Source of the DNA: Streptomyces sp. M92
GTDB taxonomy: Bacteria > Actinomycetota > Actinomycetes > Streptomycetales > Streptomycetaceae
Length of the DNA stretch: 64,000 nt
Direction: 5' to 3'
NCBI RefSeq assembly: GCF_028473745.1
Contig: NZ_CP101137.1
Location: 2,790,001-2,854,000 of the forward strand
In this document: positions 8,465 to 17,645 of the stretch, piece after piece
Position numbering within the stretch: the first letter of the stretch is position 1
Layout of the letters: each line of letters starts with the position of its first letter
Program-made: the position numbers and the translations under genes
The notes under the pieces: model-generated
Database searches by the model: none
What the model was told of the DNA's origin: nothing
Seen by the model: only the letters and a program-made list of their open reading frames with translations

Positions 8465-10129
8465 TCAGATGCCCGCCGCTGTCGACAGGTCCTGCTTGAG
8501 CGCCGTCAGCAGGTCCCTCGCCGTCGCGCGGGCCTTCGGGAGGTCGGCGTGGGCCGTGACCGGGACGACCACCTCCAGGTAGCACTTCAGCTTCGGCTCC
8601 GTACCGCTCGGGCGGACGATCACCCGGGCACCGTCGAGCGTGTAGCGCAGGCCGTCCGTGGGCGGGAGCGTGTCCGTGCCCCGGGTGAGGTCCTCCGCGT
8701 TCGTGACGGGCAGGCCGGCCAGGCGGGTCGGGGGCTGTGCGCGCAGGCGGTGCATGGCGGCGGCGATCAGGGACAGGTCCTCGACCCGGACCGAGAGCTG
8801 GTCGGTGGCGTGCAGGCCGTGCTCCACGGCGATGTCGTCGAGGAGGTCGAGGAGGGTGCGGTTCTGTGCCTTGAGGGTCGAGGCCAGTTCCGTGATCAGG
8901 AGGGCCGCGGTGATGCCGTCCTTGTCGCGGACGCCCTCCGGGTCGACGCAGTAACCGAGGGCTTCCTCGTAGCCGTAGCGGAGGCCGTCGACGCGGGCGA
9001 TCCACTTGAAGCCGGTGAGGGTCTCCTCGTAGGGGAGGTGCGCCTTCTCGGCGATGCGGCCGAGGAGGGAGGAGGACACGATCGACTCGGCGAACGTGCC
9101 GTGCGCTCCGCGGGCGACCAGGTGGGCGGCGAGGAGGGCGCCGACCTCGTCGCCGCGGAGCATGCGCCAGTCGGTACCGTCGCCGGCCTTCTCGGGGGCC
9201 GGGACGGGAACGGCGACGGCCAGGCGGTCGGCGTCGGGGTCGTTGGCGATGACCAGGTCGGGGGCCGGGGTCGTCGCGCGGGCCTTCGCGAAGGCGAGGT
9301 CCATCGCGCCGGGCTCCTCCGGGTTGGGGAAGGCGACGGTCGGGAAGTCCGGGTCGGGGTCGGCCTGCTCGGTGACGAGGGCGGGGGCGGGGAAGCCGGC
9401 CCGGGCGAAGGCGGCCAGGAGGGTGTCCTTGCCGACGCCGTGCATCGCCGTGTAGACGGTGCGGGCGGTGCGGGGGGAGTCGGGGGCGAGGACGGCGTCC
9501 GTGCGGGCGAGGTAGGCGTCGAGGACGTCGTCGCCGAGGGTCTGCCAGCCGGTGGTGGGGCGGGGGACGTCGTTCAGGGAGCGTACGGCGTCGATCTCGG
9601 CGGCGATGTCGGCGTCGGCGGGGGGCACGATCTGGGAGCCGTCGCCGAGGTAGACCTTGTAGCCGTTGTCACGGGGCGGGTTGTGGCTCGCCGTGACCTC
9701 CACGCCGGCGACTGCGCCGAGGTGGCGGATGGCGAAGGCGAGGACGGGGGTGGGGAGCGGGCGGGGGAGGACGGCCGCGCGCAGGCCGGCGCCGGTCATG
9801 ACGGCTGCGGTGTCGCGGGCGAAGTCCTCGGACTTGTGGCGGGCGTCGTAGCCGATGACGACGAGGCCGTTCTCGTCGCCCTGTTTCTTGAGGTACGCGG
9901 CGAGGCCGGCGGCGGCACGGATGACGACTGCGCGGTTCATGCGCATGGGGCCGGCGCCGAGTTCGCCGCGCAGGCCGGCGGTGCCGAACTGGAGGGTGCC
10001 GGCGAAGCGCGCGGTGAGCTCGGTGCGGTCCTCGGCGTCGATGAGCGTGGCGAGCTCGGCGCGGGTGTCCGAGTCGGGGTCCTCGGCCAGCCATGCGTGG
10101 GCCCGGGCGAGGAGGTCGTCGTCGTGCAC
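8465..10129 (-). CDS. Phosphosugar mutase of the PGM2/phosphomannomutase group
   Basis: A 554-residue alpha-D-phosphohexomutase superfamily enzyme. The N-terminal FGTAGLRGELGAGPMRMN is the PGM2-type opening, the phosphoserine loop is TASHNPPRDNGYKV, the metal loop is NDPDADRLAVAV, the sugar-specificity region is YEEALGYCVDPEGV, and the phosphate-binding loop RPSGTEPKLK is near the C terminus. Such proteins are usually annotated phosphomannomutase. The PGM2 branch also contains phosphopentomutases that interconvert (deoxy)ribose 1- and 5-phosphates. Lying downstream of a purine nucleoside phosphorylase gene and near deoC, a phosphopentomutase role is attractive here but is inference. Confidence 0.88.
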   Translation of the reverse strand: MHDDDLLARAHAWLAEDPDSDTRAELATLIDAEDRTELTARFAGTLQFGTAGLRGELGAGPMRMNRAVVIRAAAGLAAYLKKQGDENGLVVIGYDARHKSEDFARDTAAVMTGAGLRAAVLPRPLPTPVLAFAIRHLGAVAGVEVTASHNPPRDNGYKVYLGDGSQIVPPADADIAAEIDAVRSLNDVPRPTTGWQTLGDDVLDAYLARTDAVLAPDSPRTARTVYTAMHGVGKDTLLAAFARAGFPAPALVTEQADPDPDFPTVAFPNPEEPGAMDLAFAKARATTPAPDLVIANDPDADRLAVAVPVPAPEKAGDGTDWRMLRGDEVGALLAAHLVARGAHGTFAESIVSSSLLGRIAEKAHLPYEETLTGFKWIARVDGLRYGYEEALGYCVDPEGVRDKDGITAALLITELASTLKAQNRTLLDLLDDIAVEHGLHATDQLSVRVEDLSLIAAAMHRLRAQPPTRLAGLPVTNAEDLTRGTDTLPPTDGLRYTLDGARVIVRPSGTEPKLKCYLEVVVPVTAHADLPKARATARDLLTALKQDLSTAAGI

Positions 10130-10826
10130 GTCGGTCAGCCTCTCGTGGTGCGGGTTCGGTGGGTGGGGGTGCGGGTGCCTGCGGCGCCGCTGCGGGTTCG
10201 GTGGGGGTGCGGGTGGCGCGGTGGGTTCGGTGGTGGGTCGGGGCCGCGCCGGGGGTCTCCGTCCTCGGAACGGCGCGGAATCGGTCGGCTACGGGGGTGG
10301 GCGGCGCGGACGCGCCAACCGCTGGGGGCGGACACCTCCTGACACGTCCCCTTCCCGCCGTACGCGGCTAACCGCCCGCGCGGGGCGGCCCAGCCACCGG
10401 GCGGGCGCCACGCCAGCGTGCGCGGCTGCGGGCACGTCCCGCCCAGCTGTGGGCCGTCCCGCCCCAGCTGCGGGCCCCGTCCCGTCTCGCTGCGGGCAGT
10501 CGTGCCTCCCCCAGTGCCTGAACGGCCTGGGAGGTACCCCCAGGGCGATGGTGGTCCCCCCGCTCGAGCGAAGCCGAGAGTGGGGGAGGGTGGGCGGTGG
10601 GGGCACCTCCCGCTCATGGGCCCCTCCCGCGCGAGCGAAGCCGAGCGTGGGGGAGAAGCCGAGAGTGGGGGGAGGAACCCCGCAGCGCCGGGCCGCGACC
10701 CACCCCGGCGCCCACGCCCACGCCGGGTGCGAAGTGCCCCCGGGATGACGGCGCCCGAGCCGGACGCGGAGGGGGCGCCGGGTGACGTCACCCACTCCGC
10801 CCCTCCCGCGAGGGCAACGCCCCGGA
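10130..10826. repeat. Repeat-rich intergenic region between the phosphorylase and mutase genes
   Basis: About 700 bases with no convincing gene. Three kinds of repeat are visible. At about 10140-10245 the motif GGTTCGGTGGG recurs three times among GGGTGCGGGTG stretches. At about 10430-10500 there are repeats built on CCAGCTGCGGGCC. At about 10556-10675 there are two or more copies of a palindromic element, GCTCGAGCGAAGCCGAGAG flanked by C- and G-runs, with the arm GCGAAGCCGAGxGTGGGGG repeated. The last type resembles dispersed palindromes I recall from other Streptomyces intergenic regions. Confidence 0.7.
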
Positions 10827-11651
10827 CTACAGCCGCCCCAGCACCTGCGTCAGCAGGGCGCCCATCCGCGCGGCGGAGTCGCGGCCCGCCTGCAGGACCT
10901 CTTCGTGGTTGAGCGGCTCCCCCGTCATGCCCGCCGCGAGGTTGGTCACCAGGGAGATGCCCAGTACCTCCGCGCCGGCCTCGCGGGCCGCGATCGCCTC
11001 CAGGACCGTCGACATGCCCACCAGGTCGGCCCCGATGACGCGGGCCATGCGGATCTCGGCCGGCGTCTCGTAGTGCGGGCCGGGGAACTGGGCGTAGACG
11101 CCCTCCTCCAGCGTGGGGTCGACCTCCTTGCACAGGGCCCGCAGGCGGGGGGAGTAGAGGTCGGTGAGGTCGACGAAGTTCGCGCCGATGATGGGGGAGG
11201 TCGCGGTGAGGTTGATGTGGTCGCTGATCAGGACCGGCTGGCCGGGGCGCATGCCCTCGCGCAGACCGCCGCAGCCGTTGGTCAGGACCACGGTCTTGGC
11301 GCCGGCGGCGACGGCGGTGCGGACACCGTGGGAGACGGCGGCCACGCCGTGGCCCTCGTAGTAGTGGGTGCGGCCCAGGAAGACCAGCGCGCGCTTGTCG
11401 CCGAGGGCGTACGAGCGGATCTTGCCGCCGTGCCCCTCCACCGCGGGCTTGGGGAAGCCCGGCAGTTCGGTGACCTGGAACTCGGCCTCGGGGGCGCCCA
11501 GGGCGTCCACGGCCGGTGCCCAGCCGGAGCCCATCACGAGGGCTACGTCGTGGGACTCGGCGCCGGTGAGTTCGCGCAGGCGGGCCGCGGCGGCGTCGGC
11601 GGCGGCGTAGGGGTCGCCCTGGATGTCGTCCGGAAGAAGAGATGCGTTCAC
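10827..11651 (-). CDS. Purine nucleoside phosphorylase
   Basis: A 274-residue trimeric-type purine nucleoside phosphorylase: phosphate loop [20 protein letters not shown], the purine-pocket segment [10 protein letters not shown], and SMxxE-like [14 protein letters not shown] followed by LVTNLAAGM. It splits purine (deoxy)nucleosides with phosphate into base and (deoxy)ribose 1-phosphate. The start was set at GTG 11651 because the family N terminus begins VNASLLPDD and a TACCCT box lies exactly seven bases upstream, a leaderless arrangement; a longer frame from 11702 would run through the operator. It lies upstream of the mutase gene on the same strand, 700 bases away. Confidence 0.93.
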   Translation of the reverse strand: MNASLLPDDIQGDPYAAADAAAARLRELTGAESHDVALVMGSGWAPAVDALGAPEAEFQVTELPGFPKPAVEGHGGKIRSYALGDKRALVFLGRTHYYEGHGVAAVSHGVRTAVAAGAKTVVLTNGCGGLREGMRPGQPVLISDHINLTATSPIIGANFVDLTDLYSPRLRALCKEVDPTLEEGVYAQFPGPHYETPAEIRMARVIGADLVGMSTVLEAIAAREAGAEVLGISLVTNLAAGMTGEPLNHEEVLQAGRDSAARMGALLTQVLGRL

Positions 11652-11658
11652 GCCGAAG

Positions 11659-11688
11659 AGGGTAGCCGGTTTACGCCTACGCGCGTAG
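11659..11688 (-). promoter_or_regulatory. Purine nucleoside phosphorylase promoter with operator CTACGCGCGTAG
   Basis: The -10 candidate TACCCT occupies 11664-11659 on the minus strand, seven bases before the GTG start. The palindrome CTACGCGCGTAG (11677-11688) covers the -35 position. Together with the adjoining AT, fourteen bases match the deoC operator at 6180-6191. Confidence 0.65.
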
Positions 11689-11745
11689 ATGACGGAGCTC
11701 ACGGGATTGTGATTGTTGTTTTGTTGTTTCTGACGAGAGGCTCGT

Positions 11746-12183
11746 TCAGCAGGGGCGTTTGCGGAGTTCCATGACGTAGTCGTGGGGCGCGCCGGCCGAC
11801 TCGGCCGCGTCCGCCACCTGGCCCAGGTAGCGGGCGGAGGGCAGGCCGCCCTCGTAGGCGTTCAGGACGTAGGTCCAGGCCTGCTCCTCGCCGTCCAGGG
11901 TGTGGACGCGGACGCGGGTGCGGCGGTAGACGTCCAGGCCCACGCCCTCCCAGCGGTCCAGGGAGTCCTCGTCCATCGGGGCGATGTCGTAGAGGGAGAC
12001 GAAGACCTGGGAGATCGGGTCCTCCACGAGGGTCGCCAGCGCGCCCTCCCAGCCCATGTGCTCGCCCCCGAAGGTCAGCCGCCACCCGTTCAGCCAGCCG
12101 GTCGCGCGCAGCGGCGAGTGCGGGGCGCGGCGGGTCATCAACCGCGCGTCGAGGTTGCCGGCGTACGCGGCGTAGAGCGACAT
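11746..12183 (-). CDS. Gamma-glutamylcyclotransferase-like protein
   Basis: A 145-residue protein starting [12 protein letters not shown], matching the YGxN/S loop that opens gamma-glutamylcyclotransferase folds. It continues with a segment near [25 protein letters not shown] in which an acidic catalytic residue is expected (the DLWEW-like GVGLDVYRR region follows). The true substrate is unknown, since many members act on gamma-glutamyl amines or peptides. The ATG at 12183 was chosen because a TACCCT box ends six bases upstream, fitting leaderless transcription. It is divergent from the flavoprotein gene. Confidence 0.75.
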   Translation of the reverse strand: MSLYAAYAGNLDARLMTRRAPHSPLRATGWLNGWRLTFGGEHMGWEGALATLVEDPISQVFVSLYDIAPMDEDSLDRWEGVGLDVYRRTRVRVHTLDGEEQAWTYVLNAYEGGLPSARYLGQVADAAESAGAPHDYVMELRKRPC

Positions 12184-12263
12184 GGGGAGAGGGTACGCGC
12201 CGTTCTTGTAACGACTGCGCCCCCGGGCGGCCCGACGTTGAAGGGTGCGGGACAATGGAGTAC

Positions 12264-13703
12264 GTGACTCGGATCGTGATCATTGGCGGCGGACCCGGCG
12301 GATACGAAGCGGCGCTCGTGGCCGCTCAGCTCGGCGCGGAGGTGACCGTCGTCGACTGCGACGGTCTGGGCGGGGCGTCGGTGCTGACCGACTGCGTGCC
12401 GTCCAAGACCCTCATCGCCACGGCTGAGGTGATGACCACCTTCGATTCCTCCTACGAGGAGCTGGGGATCATCGTCGCCGACGACACCCCGCCCCTGGAG
12501 CAGGCCGCCCGGGTGGTGGGCGTCGACCTGGGGAAGGTCAACCGGCGGGTGAAGCGGCTCGCGCTGGCGCAGTCGCACGACATCACCGCCTCCGTGACGC
12601 GCGCGGGTGCGCGGGTCATGCGCGGGCGCGGGCGGCTGGAGGGCATGCAGGCCCTCGACGGGTCGCGGAAGGTCGTGGTGCGGGCCGCCGACGGGAGCGA
12701 GGAGACGCTGACCGCGGACGCGGTGCTGATCGCCACCGGTGGGCATCCGCGCGAGCTGCCGGACGCGCGGCCCGACGGCGAGCGGATCCTGAACTGGACC
12801 CAGGTGTACGACCTCGACGAGCTGCCCGAGGAGCTCATCGTGGTCGGTTCGGGTGTCACCGGTGCCGAGTTCGCCGGTGCCTACCAGGCGCTCGGGTCGC
12901 GGGTCACGCTCGTCTCGTCGCGGGACCGGGTGCTGCCCGGTGAGGACCCGGACGCGGCCGCTGTCCTGGAGGACGTCTTCCGGCGGCGCGGCATGAACGT
13001 CATGTCCCGGTCCCGGGCCCAGTCCGCCAAGCGGGTGGGGGACCGGGTGGAGGTGACGCTGTCGGACGGGCGCGTCATCACCGGGTCGCACTGTCTGATG
13101 GCCGTCGGTGCCATTCCCAACACCGAGGGGATGGGGCTGGAGGAGGCCGGGGTCAAGCTCAAGGACTCCGGGCACATCCGCACCGACCGGGTGTCGCGGA
13201 CCTCGGCTCCAGGCGTGTACGCCGCCGGTGACGTCACGGGCGTCTTCGCGCTGGCCTCGGTGGCCGCCATGCAGGGACGGATCGCCATGTACCACTTCCT
13301 GGGCGACGCCGTGACTCCGCTGGACCTGAAGACCGTCTCCGCCAACGTCTTCACCGACCCCGAGATCGCCACCGTCGGGTACTCCCAGGCCGACGTCGAC
13401 TCCGGCAAGATCGACGCCCGCGTGGTGAAGCTGCCGCTGCTGCGCAACCCGCGCGCCAAGATGCAGGGCATCCGGGACGGCTTCGTCAAGATCTTCTGCC
13501 GGCCCGGTACCGAGATCGTGGTGGGCGGTGTCGTGGTGGCGCCGCGGGCCTCGGAGCTCATCCATCCGATCTCGATCGCGGTCGACAACAACCTGACGGT
13601 CGAACAGATCGCGAACACCTTCACCGTCTACCCGTCTCTTTCGGGGTCGATCGCGGAGGTCGCGCGGCAACTGCACACGCGGAAGGCCGGCGGGGAGGGC
13701 TGA
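12264..13703 (+). CDS. Lpd-like flavoprotein, probable NAD(P)H:quinone-type reductase
   Basis: A 479-residue pyridine-nucleotide flavoprotein of the dihydrolipoamide dehydrogenase family. The FAD motif IIGGGPGGYEAAL is at the N terminus, the NAD motif VVGSGVTGAEFA is mid-protein, and the second FAD motif APGVYAAGDVTG is present. The redox-active pair is incomplete: where true enzymes have GGTCLNxGC it reads GGASVLTDCVPSK, so the first cysteine is gone. The C-terminal HxxPT base is replaced by TVYPSLSGS. Both changes match what I recall of mycobacterial LpdA (Rv3303c), a quinone reductase that is not a lipoamide dehydrogenase. The start is GTG 12264, seven bases after GACAAT, rather than ATG 12255. 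Confidence 0.88.
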   Translation: MTRIVIIGGGPGGYEAALVAAQLGAEVTVVDCDGLGGASVLTDCVPSKTLIATAEVMTTFDSSYEELGIIVADDTPPLEQAARVVGVDLGKVNRRVKRLALAQSHDITASVTRAGARVMRGRGRLEGMQALDGSRKVVVRAADGSEETLTADAVLIATGGHPRELPDARPDGERILNWTQVYDLDELPEELIVVGSGVTGAEFAGAYQALGSRVTLVSSRDRVLPGEDPDAAAVLEDVFRRRGMNVMSRSRAQSAKRVGDRVEVTLSDGRVITGSHCLMAVGAIPNTEGMGLEEAGVKLKDSGHIRTDRVSRTSAPGVYAAGDVTGVFALASVAAMQGRIAMYHFLGDAVTPLDLKTVSANVFTDPEIATVGYSQADVDSGKIDARVVKLPLLRNPRAKMQGIRDGFVKIFCRPGTEIVVGGVVVAPRASELIHPISIAVDNNLTVEQIANTFTVYPSLSGSIAEVARQLHTRKAGGEG

Positions 13704-13883
13704 GCGCCGGTCGTCGCGGCCGGAATCGAATCCCCGCCGGTCACGGGGAGTTGCGGTGCTTGCGGGCGGCATAGGCGGTTCGGGTAGGCACGTATACCAC
13801 TTCCGCCTCTGCCGTGCGAACAACTTCTGTTATTCGGCGCATACTGCTGAAAGCAGACGGTCGTTGGGGTTACTGTCAGTTTC

Positions 13884-14858
13884 GTGTTCGCTGCAGAACG
13901 TCGCCAATTGATCCTCGAAATGGTGCGAGCGAACGGGGCCGTGTCGCTCCGTGAGCTCGCCCGCGTCGTCCAGACCTCCGAAGTGACCGTACGGCGGGAC
14001 GTGCGCGCACTGGAGGCAGAAGGACTCCTCGACCGCCGGCACGGCGGTGCGGTATTGCCGGGCGGTTTCACGCGGGAATCCGGCTTTCCGCAGAAGTCAC
14101 ATCTCGCGACCGCCGAGAAGACGGCCATCGCCGACCTCGCCGCGGGCTTCGTCGAAGAGGGCGAGGCCATCGTGGTGGGGGCGGGGACCACGACGCAGGA
14201 GCTGGCGCGCCGGCTCGCGCGGGTGCCCGGGCTGACCGTCGTCACCAACTCGCTGCTGGTGGCCCAGGCCCTCGCCCACGCCAACCGGGTCGAGGTGGTG
14301 ATGACCGGAGGCACGCTCCGGGGATCCAACTACGCCCTGGTCGGGTCGGGCGCCGAGCAGTCCCTCCAGGGGCTGCGGGTGTCCAAGGCCTTCCTGTCCG
14401 GGAGCGGGCTGACGGCGGAGCGGGGGCTGTCCACGTCCAACATGCTGTCGGCCTCCGTCGACCGCGCGCTGGTGCAGGCCGCCGCCGAGGTGGTGGTGCT
14501 CGCCGACCACTCCAAGCTGGGCACGGACACCATGTTCCAGACCGTGCCGACGGACGTCATCACCCGCCTGGTCACCGACGAACCGCCCGGCCACGACGAC
14601 CGCTGCGCCACCGAGCTGCAGGCCCTGGCGGACCAGGGCGTGCAGATCGCCGTGGCGGGATCCGGTGCGGCGGGGAGCTCCGGGACCCCGGGGGGTGAAT
14701 CCGTCCCGGCACGTCAGCAGCAGCGCCGGGACGTGCCGCTTCCGGGGCCGCGCCGTCAGGTCCCGGGCGCCACCGCGGGGCTGCGGCAGGCCGCGGCCAT
14801 GGGTGAGCAGAACGCCGGTGCGGAACGGGCACGCGTCGCGGATCTGCGCCGACGCTGA
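13884..14858 (+). CDS. DeoR-family transcriptional regulator
   Basis: A 324-residue repressor. The DeoR helix-turn-helix is at the N terminus (VSLRELARVVQTSEVTVRRDVRALEAEGLL). A DeoRC sensor domain spans about residues 75-235 with VGAGTTTQELARRL and an ISP-fold phosphosugar pocket ending VVLADHSKLG. The last 75 residues are a low-complexity extension not typical of the family. It is probably leaderless: TACTGT ends seven bases before the GTG at 13884. DeoR sensors usually bind sugar phosphates, so it is a candidate for the shared deoC/phosphorylase operator. No copy of that palindrome lies before its own gene. Confidence 0.88.
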   Translation: MFAAERRQLILEMVRANGAVSLRELARVVQTSEVTVRRDVRALEAEGLLDRRHGGAVLPGGFTRESGFPQKSHLATAEKTAIADLAAGFVEEGEAIVVGAGTTTQELARRLARVPGLTVVTNSLLVAQALAHANRVEVVMTGGTLRGSNYALVGSGAEQSLQGLRVSKAFLSGSGLTAERGLSTSNMLSASVDRALVQAAAEVVVLADHSKLGTDTMFQTVPTDVITRLVTDEPPGHDDRCATELQALADQGVQIAVAGSGAAGSSGTPGGESVPARQQQRRDVPLPGPRRQVPGATAGLRQAAAMGEQNAGAERARVADLRRR

Positions 14859-14893
14859 TCGTTCGTACGGTCCGTCGCGTCCCCGGCAGCGAT

Positions 14894-14944
14894 GACGGGG
14901 CGCCCGGCGGACCGAGTGTGTCGGTGTCCGCCGGGCGCCCCGTC
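14894..14944. terminator. Strong bidirectional terminator between deoR and accA2
   Basis: A perfect 18-bp stem, GACGGGGCGCCCGGCGGA (14894-14911) with its complement at 14927-14944 and a 15-base loop, between two convergent genes. Confidence 0.85.
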
Positions 14945-14964
14945 GTGTGCTGCGGTGCGGGTGA

Positions 14965-16737
14965 TCAGTCCTTGATCTCGCAGATCGCGGCGCCGGAGGT
15001 GACCGAGGCGCCGATCTCGGCGCCCAGGCCCTTGATGGTGCCGGCCTTGTGGGCGTTGATGGGCTGTTCCATCTTCATGGCCTCCAGGACGACGATCAGG
15101 TCGCCCTCCTGGACTTCCTGGCCCTCCTCCACGGCGATCTTGACGATGGTGCCCTGCATCGGCGAGGCGAGGGTGTCGCCGGAGGCCGCGGGGCCGGACT
15201 TCTTGGCCGCGCGGCGCTTGGGCTTGGCGCCGGCCGCCAGTCCGGTGCGGGCCAGGGACATGCCCAGCGAGGACGGGAGGGAGACCTCCAGGCGCTTGCC
15301 GCCGACCTCGACGACCACGGTCTCGCGGCCCGCCTCCTCGTCCGTCTCCGCGTCGGCGGGAGAGGTGAAGGGCTTGATCTCGTTGACGAACTCCGTCTCG
15401 ATCCAGCGGGTGTGGACGGTGAACGGGTCGGCCGAGCCGGTCAGTTCGGGAGCGAAGGCCGGGTCGGTGACGACCGCGCGGTGGAAGGGGATGGCGGTGG
15501 CCATGCCCTCGACGGTGAATTCCTCCAGGGCGCGGGCGGCGCGCTGCAGGGCCTCCTTGCGGGTGCGGCCGGTGACGACGAGCTTGGCGAGCAGGGAGTC
15601 CCAGGCCGGGCCGATGACGCTGCCGGACTCGACGCCGGCGTCCAGGCGGACACCCGGGCCGGTCGGCGGGGCGAACGTGGTCACCGTGCCGGGGGCGGGG
15701 AGGAAGCCCCGGCCGGGGTCCTCGCCGTTGATGCGGAACTCGAAGGAGTGGCCGCGCAGCACCGGGTCGTCGTAACCGAGCTTCTCGCCGTCGGCGATGC
15801 GGAACATCTCGCGGACCAGGTCGATGCCGGCGACTTCCTCGGTGACCGGGTGCTCGACCTGGAGGCGGGTGTTGACCTCCAGGAAGGAGATCGTGCCGTC
15901 GAGGCCGACGAGGAACTCCACGGTGCCGGCGCCGACGTAGCCGGCCTCCTTGAGGATCGCCTTGGAGGCGGAGTACAGCTCGGCCGTCTGGGCGTCGGAG
16001 AGGAACGGCGCGGGGGCCTCCTCGACGAGCTTCTGGTGGCGGCGCTGGAGGGAGCAGTCACGGGTGGAGACGACGACCACGTTGCCGTGCTGGTCGGCCA
16101 GGCACTGCGTCTCCACGTGCCGGGGCTTGTCGAGGTAGCGCTCGACGAAGCACTCCCCGCGGCCGAAGGCGGCGACCGCCTCGCGCACGGCGGAGTCGTA
16201 GAGCTCGGGGACCTCTTCCAGGGTGCGGGCGACCTTCAGACCGCGCCCGCCGCCGCCGAAGGCGGCCTTGATCGCGATGGGCAGGCCGTGCTCCTTCGCG
16301 AACGCCACGACCTCGTCGGCGCCGGAGACCGGGTCGGGGGTGCCCGCGACCAGCGGGGCGCCGGCCCGCTGGGCGATGTGCCGGGCGGCGACCTTGTCAC
16401 CCAGGTCGCGGATGGCCTGCGGCGGCGGGCCGATCCAGATCAGGCCCGCGTCCAGCACCGCCTGCGCGAACTCGGCGTTCTCCGAGAGGAAGCCGTAGCC
16501 GGGGTGGACGGCGTCCGCGCCGGACTCCCGCGCGGCCTTGAGGACCTTGGAGATGTCCAGATAGCTGGCGGCAGGGGTGTCACCACCCAGGGCGAACGCC
16601 TCATCAGCGACGCGGACATGCAGAGCGTCCCGGTCCGGGTCCGCGTAGACGGCCACGCTCGCGATCCCGGCGTCCCGGCAGGCCCGGGCCACGCGGACAG
16701 CGATTTCGCCACGGTTGGCGATGAGCACCTTGCGCAC
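14965..16737 (-). CDS. accA2: Acyl-CoA carboxylase alpha chain: biotin carboxylase plus biotin carrier
   Basis: A 590-residue fusion. The biotin carboxylase part (residues 1-445) begins [15 protein letters not shown] and has the ATP-grasp glycine loop [12 protein letters not shown] and the catalytic [15 protein letters not shown]. After an Ala/Lys-rich linker, a carrier domain at the C terminus contains the biotinylation motif EAMKMEQP. It carboxylates its own biotin for transfer by PccB to propionyl- or acetyl-CoA, making methylmalonyl- or malonyl-CoA for fatty acids and polyketides. The GTG start at 16737 follows GGAGGGAG. The length equals what I recall for S. coelicolor AccA2. pccB, pccE and biotin ligase lie within 6 kb. 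Confidence 0.95.
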   Translation of the reverse strand: MRKVLIANRGEIAVRVARACRDAGIASVAVYADPDRDALHVRVADEAFALGGDTPAASYLDISKVLKAARESGADAVHPGYGFLSENAEFAQAVLDAGLIWIGPPPQAIRDLGDKVAARHIAQRAGAPLVAGTPDPVSGADEVVAFAKEHGLPIAIKAAFGGGGRGLKVARTLEEVPELYDSAVREAVAAFGRGECFVERYLDKPRHVETQCLADQHGNVVVVSTRDCSLQRRHQKLVEEAPAPFLSDAQTAELYSASKAILKEAGYVGAGTVEFLVGLDGTISFLEVNTRLQVEHPVTEEVAGIDLVREMFRIADGEKLGYDDPVLRGHSFEFRINGEDPGRGFLPAPGTVTTFAPPTGPGVRLDAGVESGSVIGPAWDSLLAKLVVTGRTRKEALQRAARALEEFTVEGMATAIPFHRAVVTDPAFAPELTGSADPFTVHTRWIETEFVNEIKPFTSPADAETDEEAGRETVVVEVGGKRLEVSLPSSLGMSLARTGLAAGAKPKRRAAKKSGPAASGDTLASPMQGTIVKIAVEEGQEVQEGDLIVVLEAMKMEQPINAHKAGTIKGLGAEIGASVTSGAAICEIKD

Positions 16738-17165
16738 GATTGAGGCTCCCTCCTTGAAACAAGCCGAGTTTAGGGACTGCCGACACGGCACTTCGACCCG
16801 TCCCCAGTGGTGAGCTTGCCCACACGGAGCGTGATTCGAGGCTCGCTCGACCCGCGAAAGCCCTTGCCGTACCGCGATACGCAGGACTCCTCGGGGAAAC
16901 CCTAGCCCCCCGGTGTGGGCAAGGTCTCTGTAAGAGGGTGCTGCGGGCCACTCCGTTTCTTTGTGGAGTCCCTACGAATGGCCCAATGATTCTTTGCTCG
17001 CGGCAGAACCCTTGTCGCGAGGTTTACCCGTTAGTAGCGTTCCGGTCGCTGAAGAAGGTGCATGGCCCGAAGGGCCTCCTTGAGGGGTGGTGGTCGGGTG
17101 ACGGGCGGGCGTACTTGGGGTAACAGCTGTCCTGTGCGGCAGCGGTCGAAAGTGGGTGGGGACCG
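16738..17165. promoter_or_regulatory. Divergent intergenic region before accA2
   Basis: A 428-base region without a gene, unusually AT-rich toward its middle. It holds a perfect 11-bp inverted pair, CTTGCCCACAC (16815-16825) and GTGTGGGCAAG (16913-16923), 87 bases apart, that may be a split operator. A TAAACT box on the minus strand at 16772-16767 is a likely accA2 -10. A plus-strand promoter candidate, TTGTCG (17012-17017), 17 bases, TAGCGT (17035-17040), points at the next gene. Confidence 0.55.
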
Positions 17166-17645
17166 GTGACAGTGCGCAGGCCGGTGGCGTGGGCCGTGGC
17201 GGTCGTGCTCTTCGCGGAGGCGGTCGGCGTCGCGGCGCTGAACTGGCTGATCGCGACCGTCGTCGACCGCCAGGACATGTCCCTGGCCGGTCTCGACCCG
17301 GACGTGATGTCCCTGTCCTCGAAGATCGGCGGGGTCGTCTTCGGGCTCTACTTCGCGCTGTGCGGGCTGGTCGCCCTGCTGGTGGCGGTGCGCGACCGGT
17401 CGCCCGCGGGCCTCGGCCGGGCCCTCCTGATCAGCGTGGCCGTGGTGCACGGGCTGCTCGGCGCGTTCTCCTGGGGTCTGGTCGGCCGGCAGGCCTTCCT
17501 GGCCATGATCCTCGTCCTCGGCCTCGTCGTGCTGCTGCTGATGACCTACGACGCCCGGGACGGGGCCGCGGCCGGGCGGACCGGCGACGGCGAGGGGGAC
17601 GACGGCTCCCCGGTCACCCCTCCGCCGGCGCCCACAGCTCCGTGA
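17166..17645 (+). CDS. Small integral membrane protein of unknown function
   Basis: A 159-residue protein with four predicted membrane helices (about residues 8-28, 50-78, 88-108 and 115-135) and a soluble acidic, Pro-rich tail. No catalytic motif is visible. The GTG at 17166 is preceded by GTGGGTGGGGACCG, a weak ribosome site. The end overlaps the 3' end of the convergent maf gene by about 30 bases. Conserved position next to the carboxylase genes suggests a housekeeping role, but no function can be assigned. Confidence 0.75.
   Translation: MTVRRPVAWAVAVVLFAEAVGVAALNWLIATVVDRQDMSLAGLDPDVMSLSSKIGGVVFGLYFALCGLVALLVAVRDRSPAGLGRALLISVAVVHGLLGAFSWGLVGRQAFLAMILVLGLVVLLLMTYDARDGAAAGRTGDGEGDDGSPVTPPPAPTAP

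Noticed and set aside
10556..10675. CRISPR array
   Set aside because: The repeats are few, palindromic and not separated by uniform spacers, and no cas gene is present.
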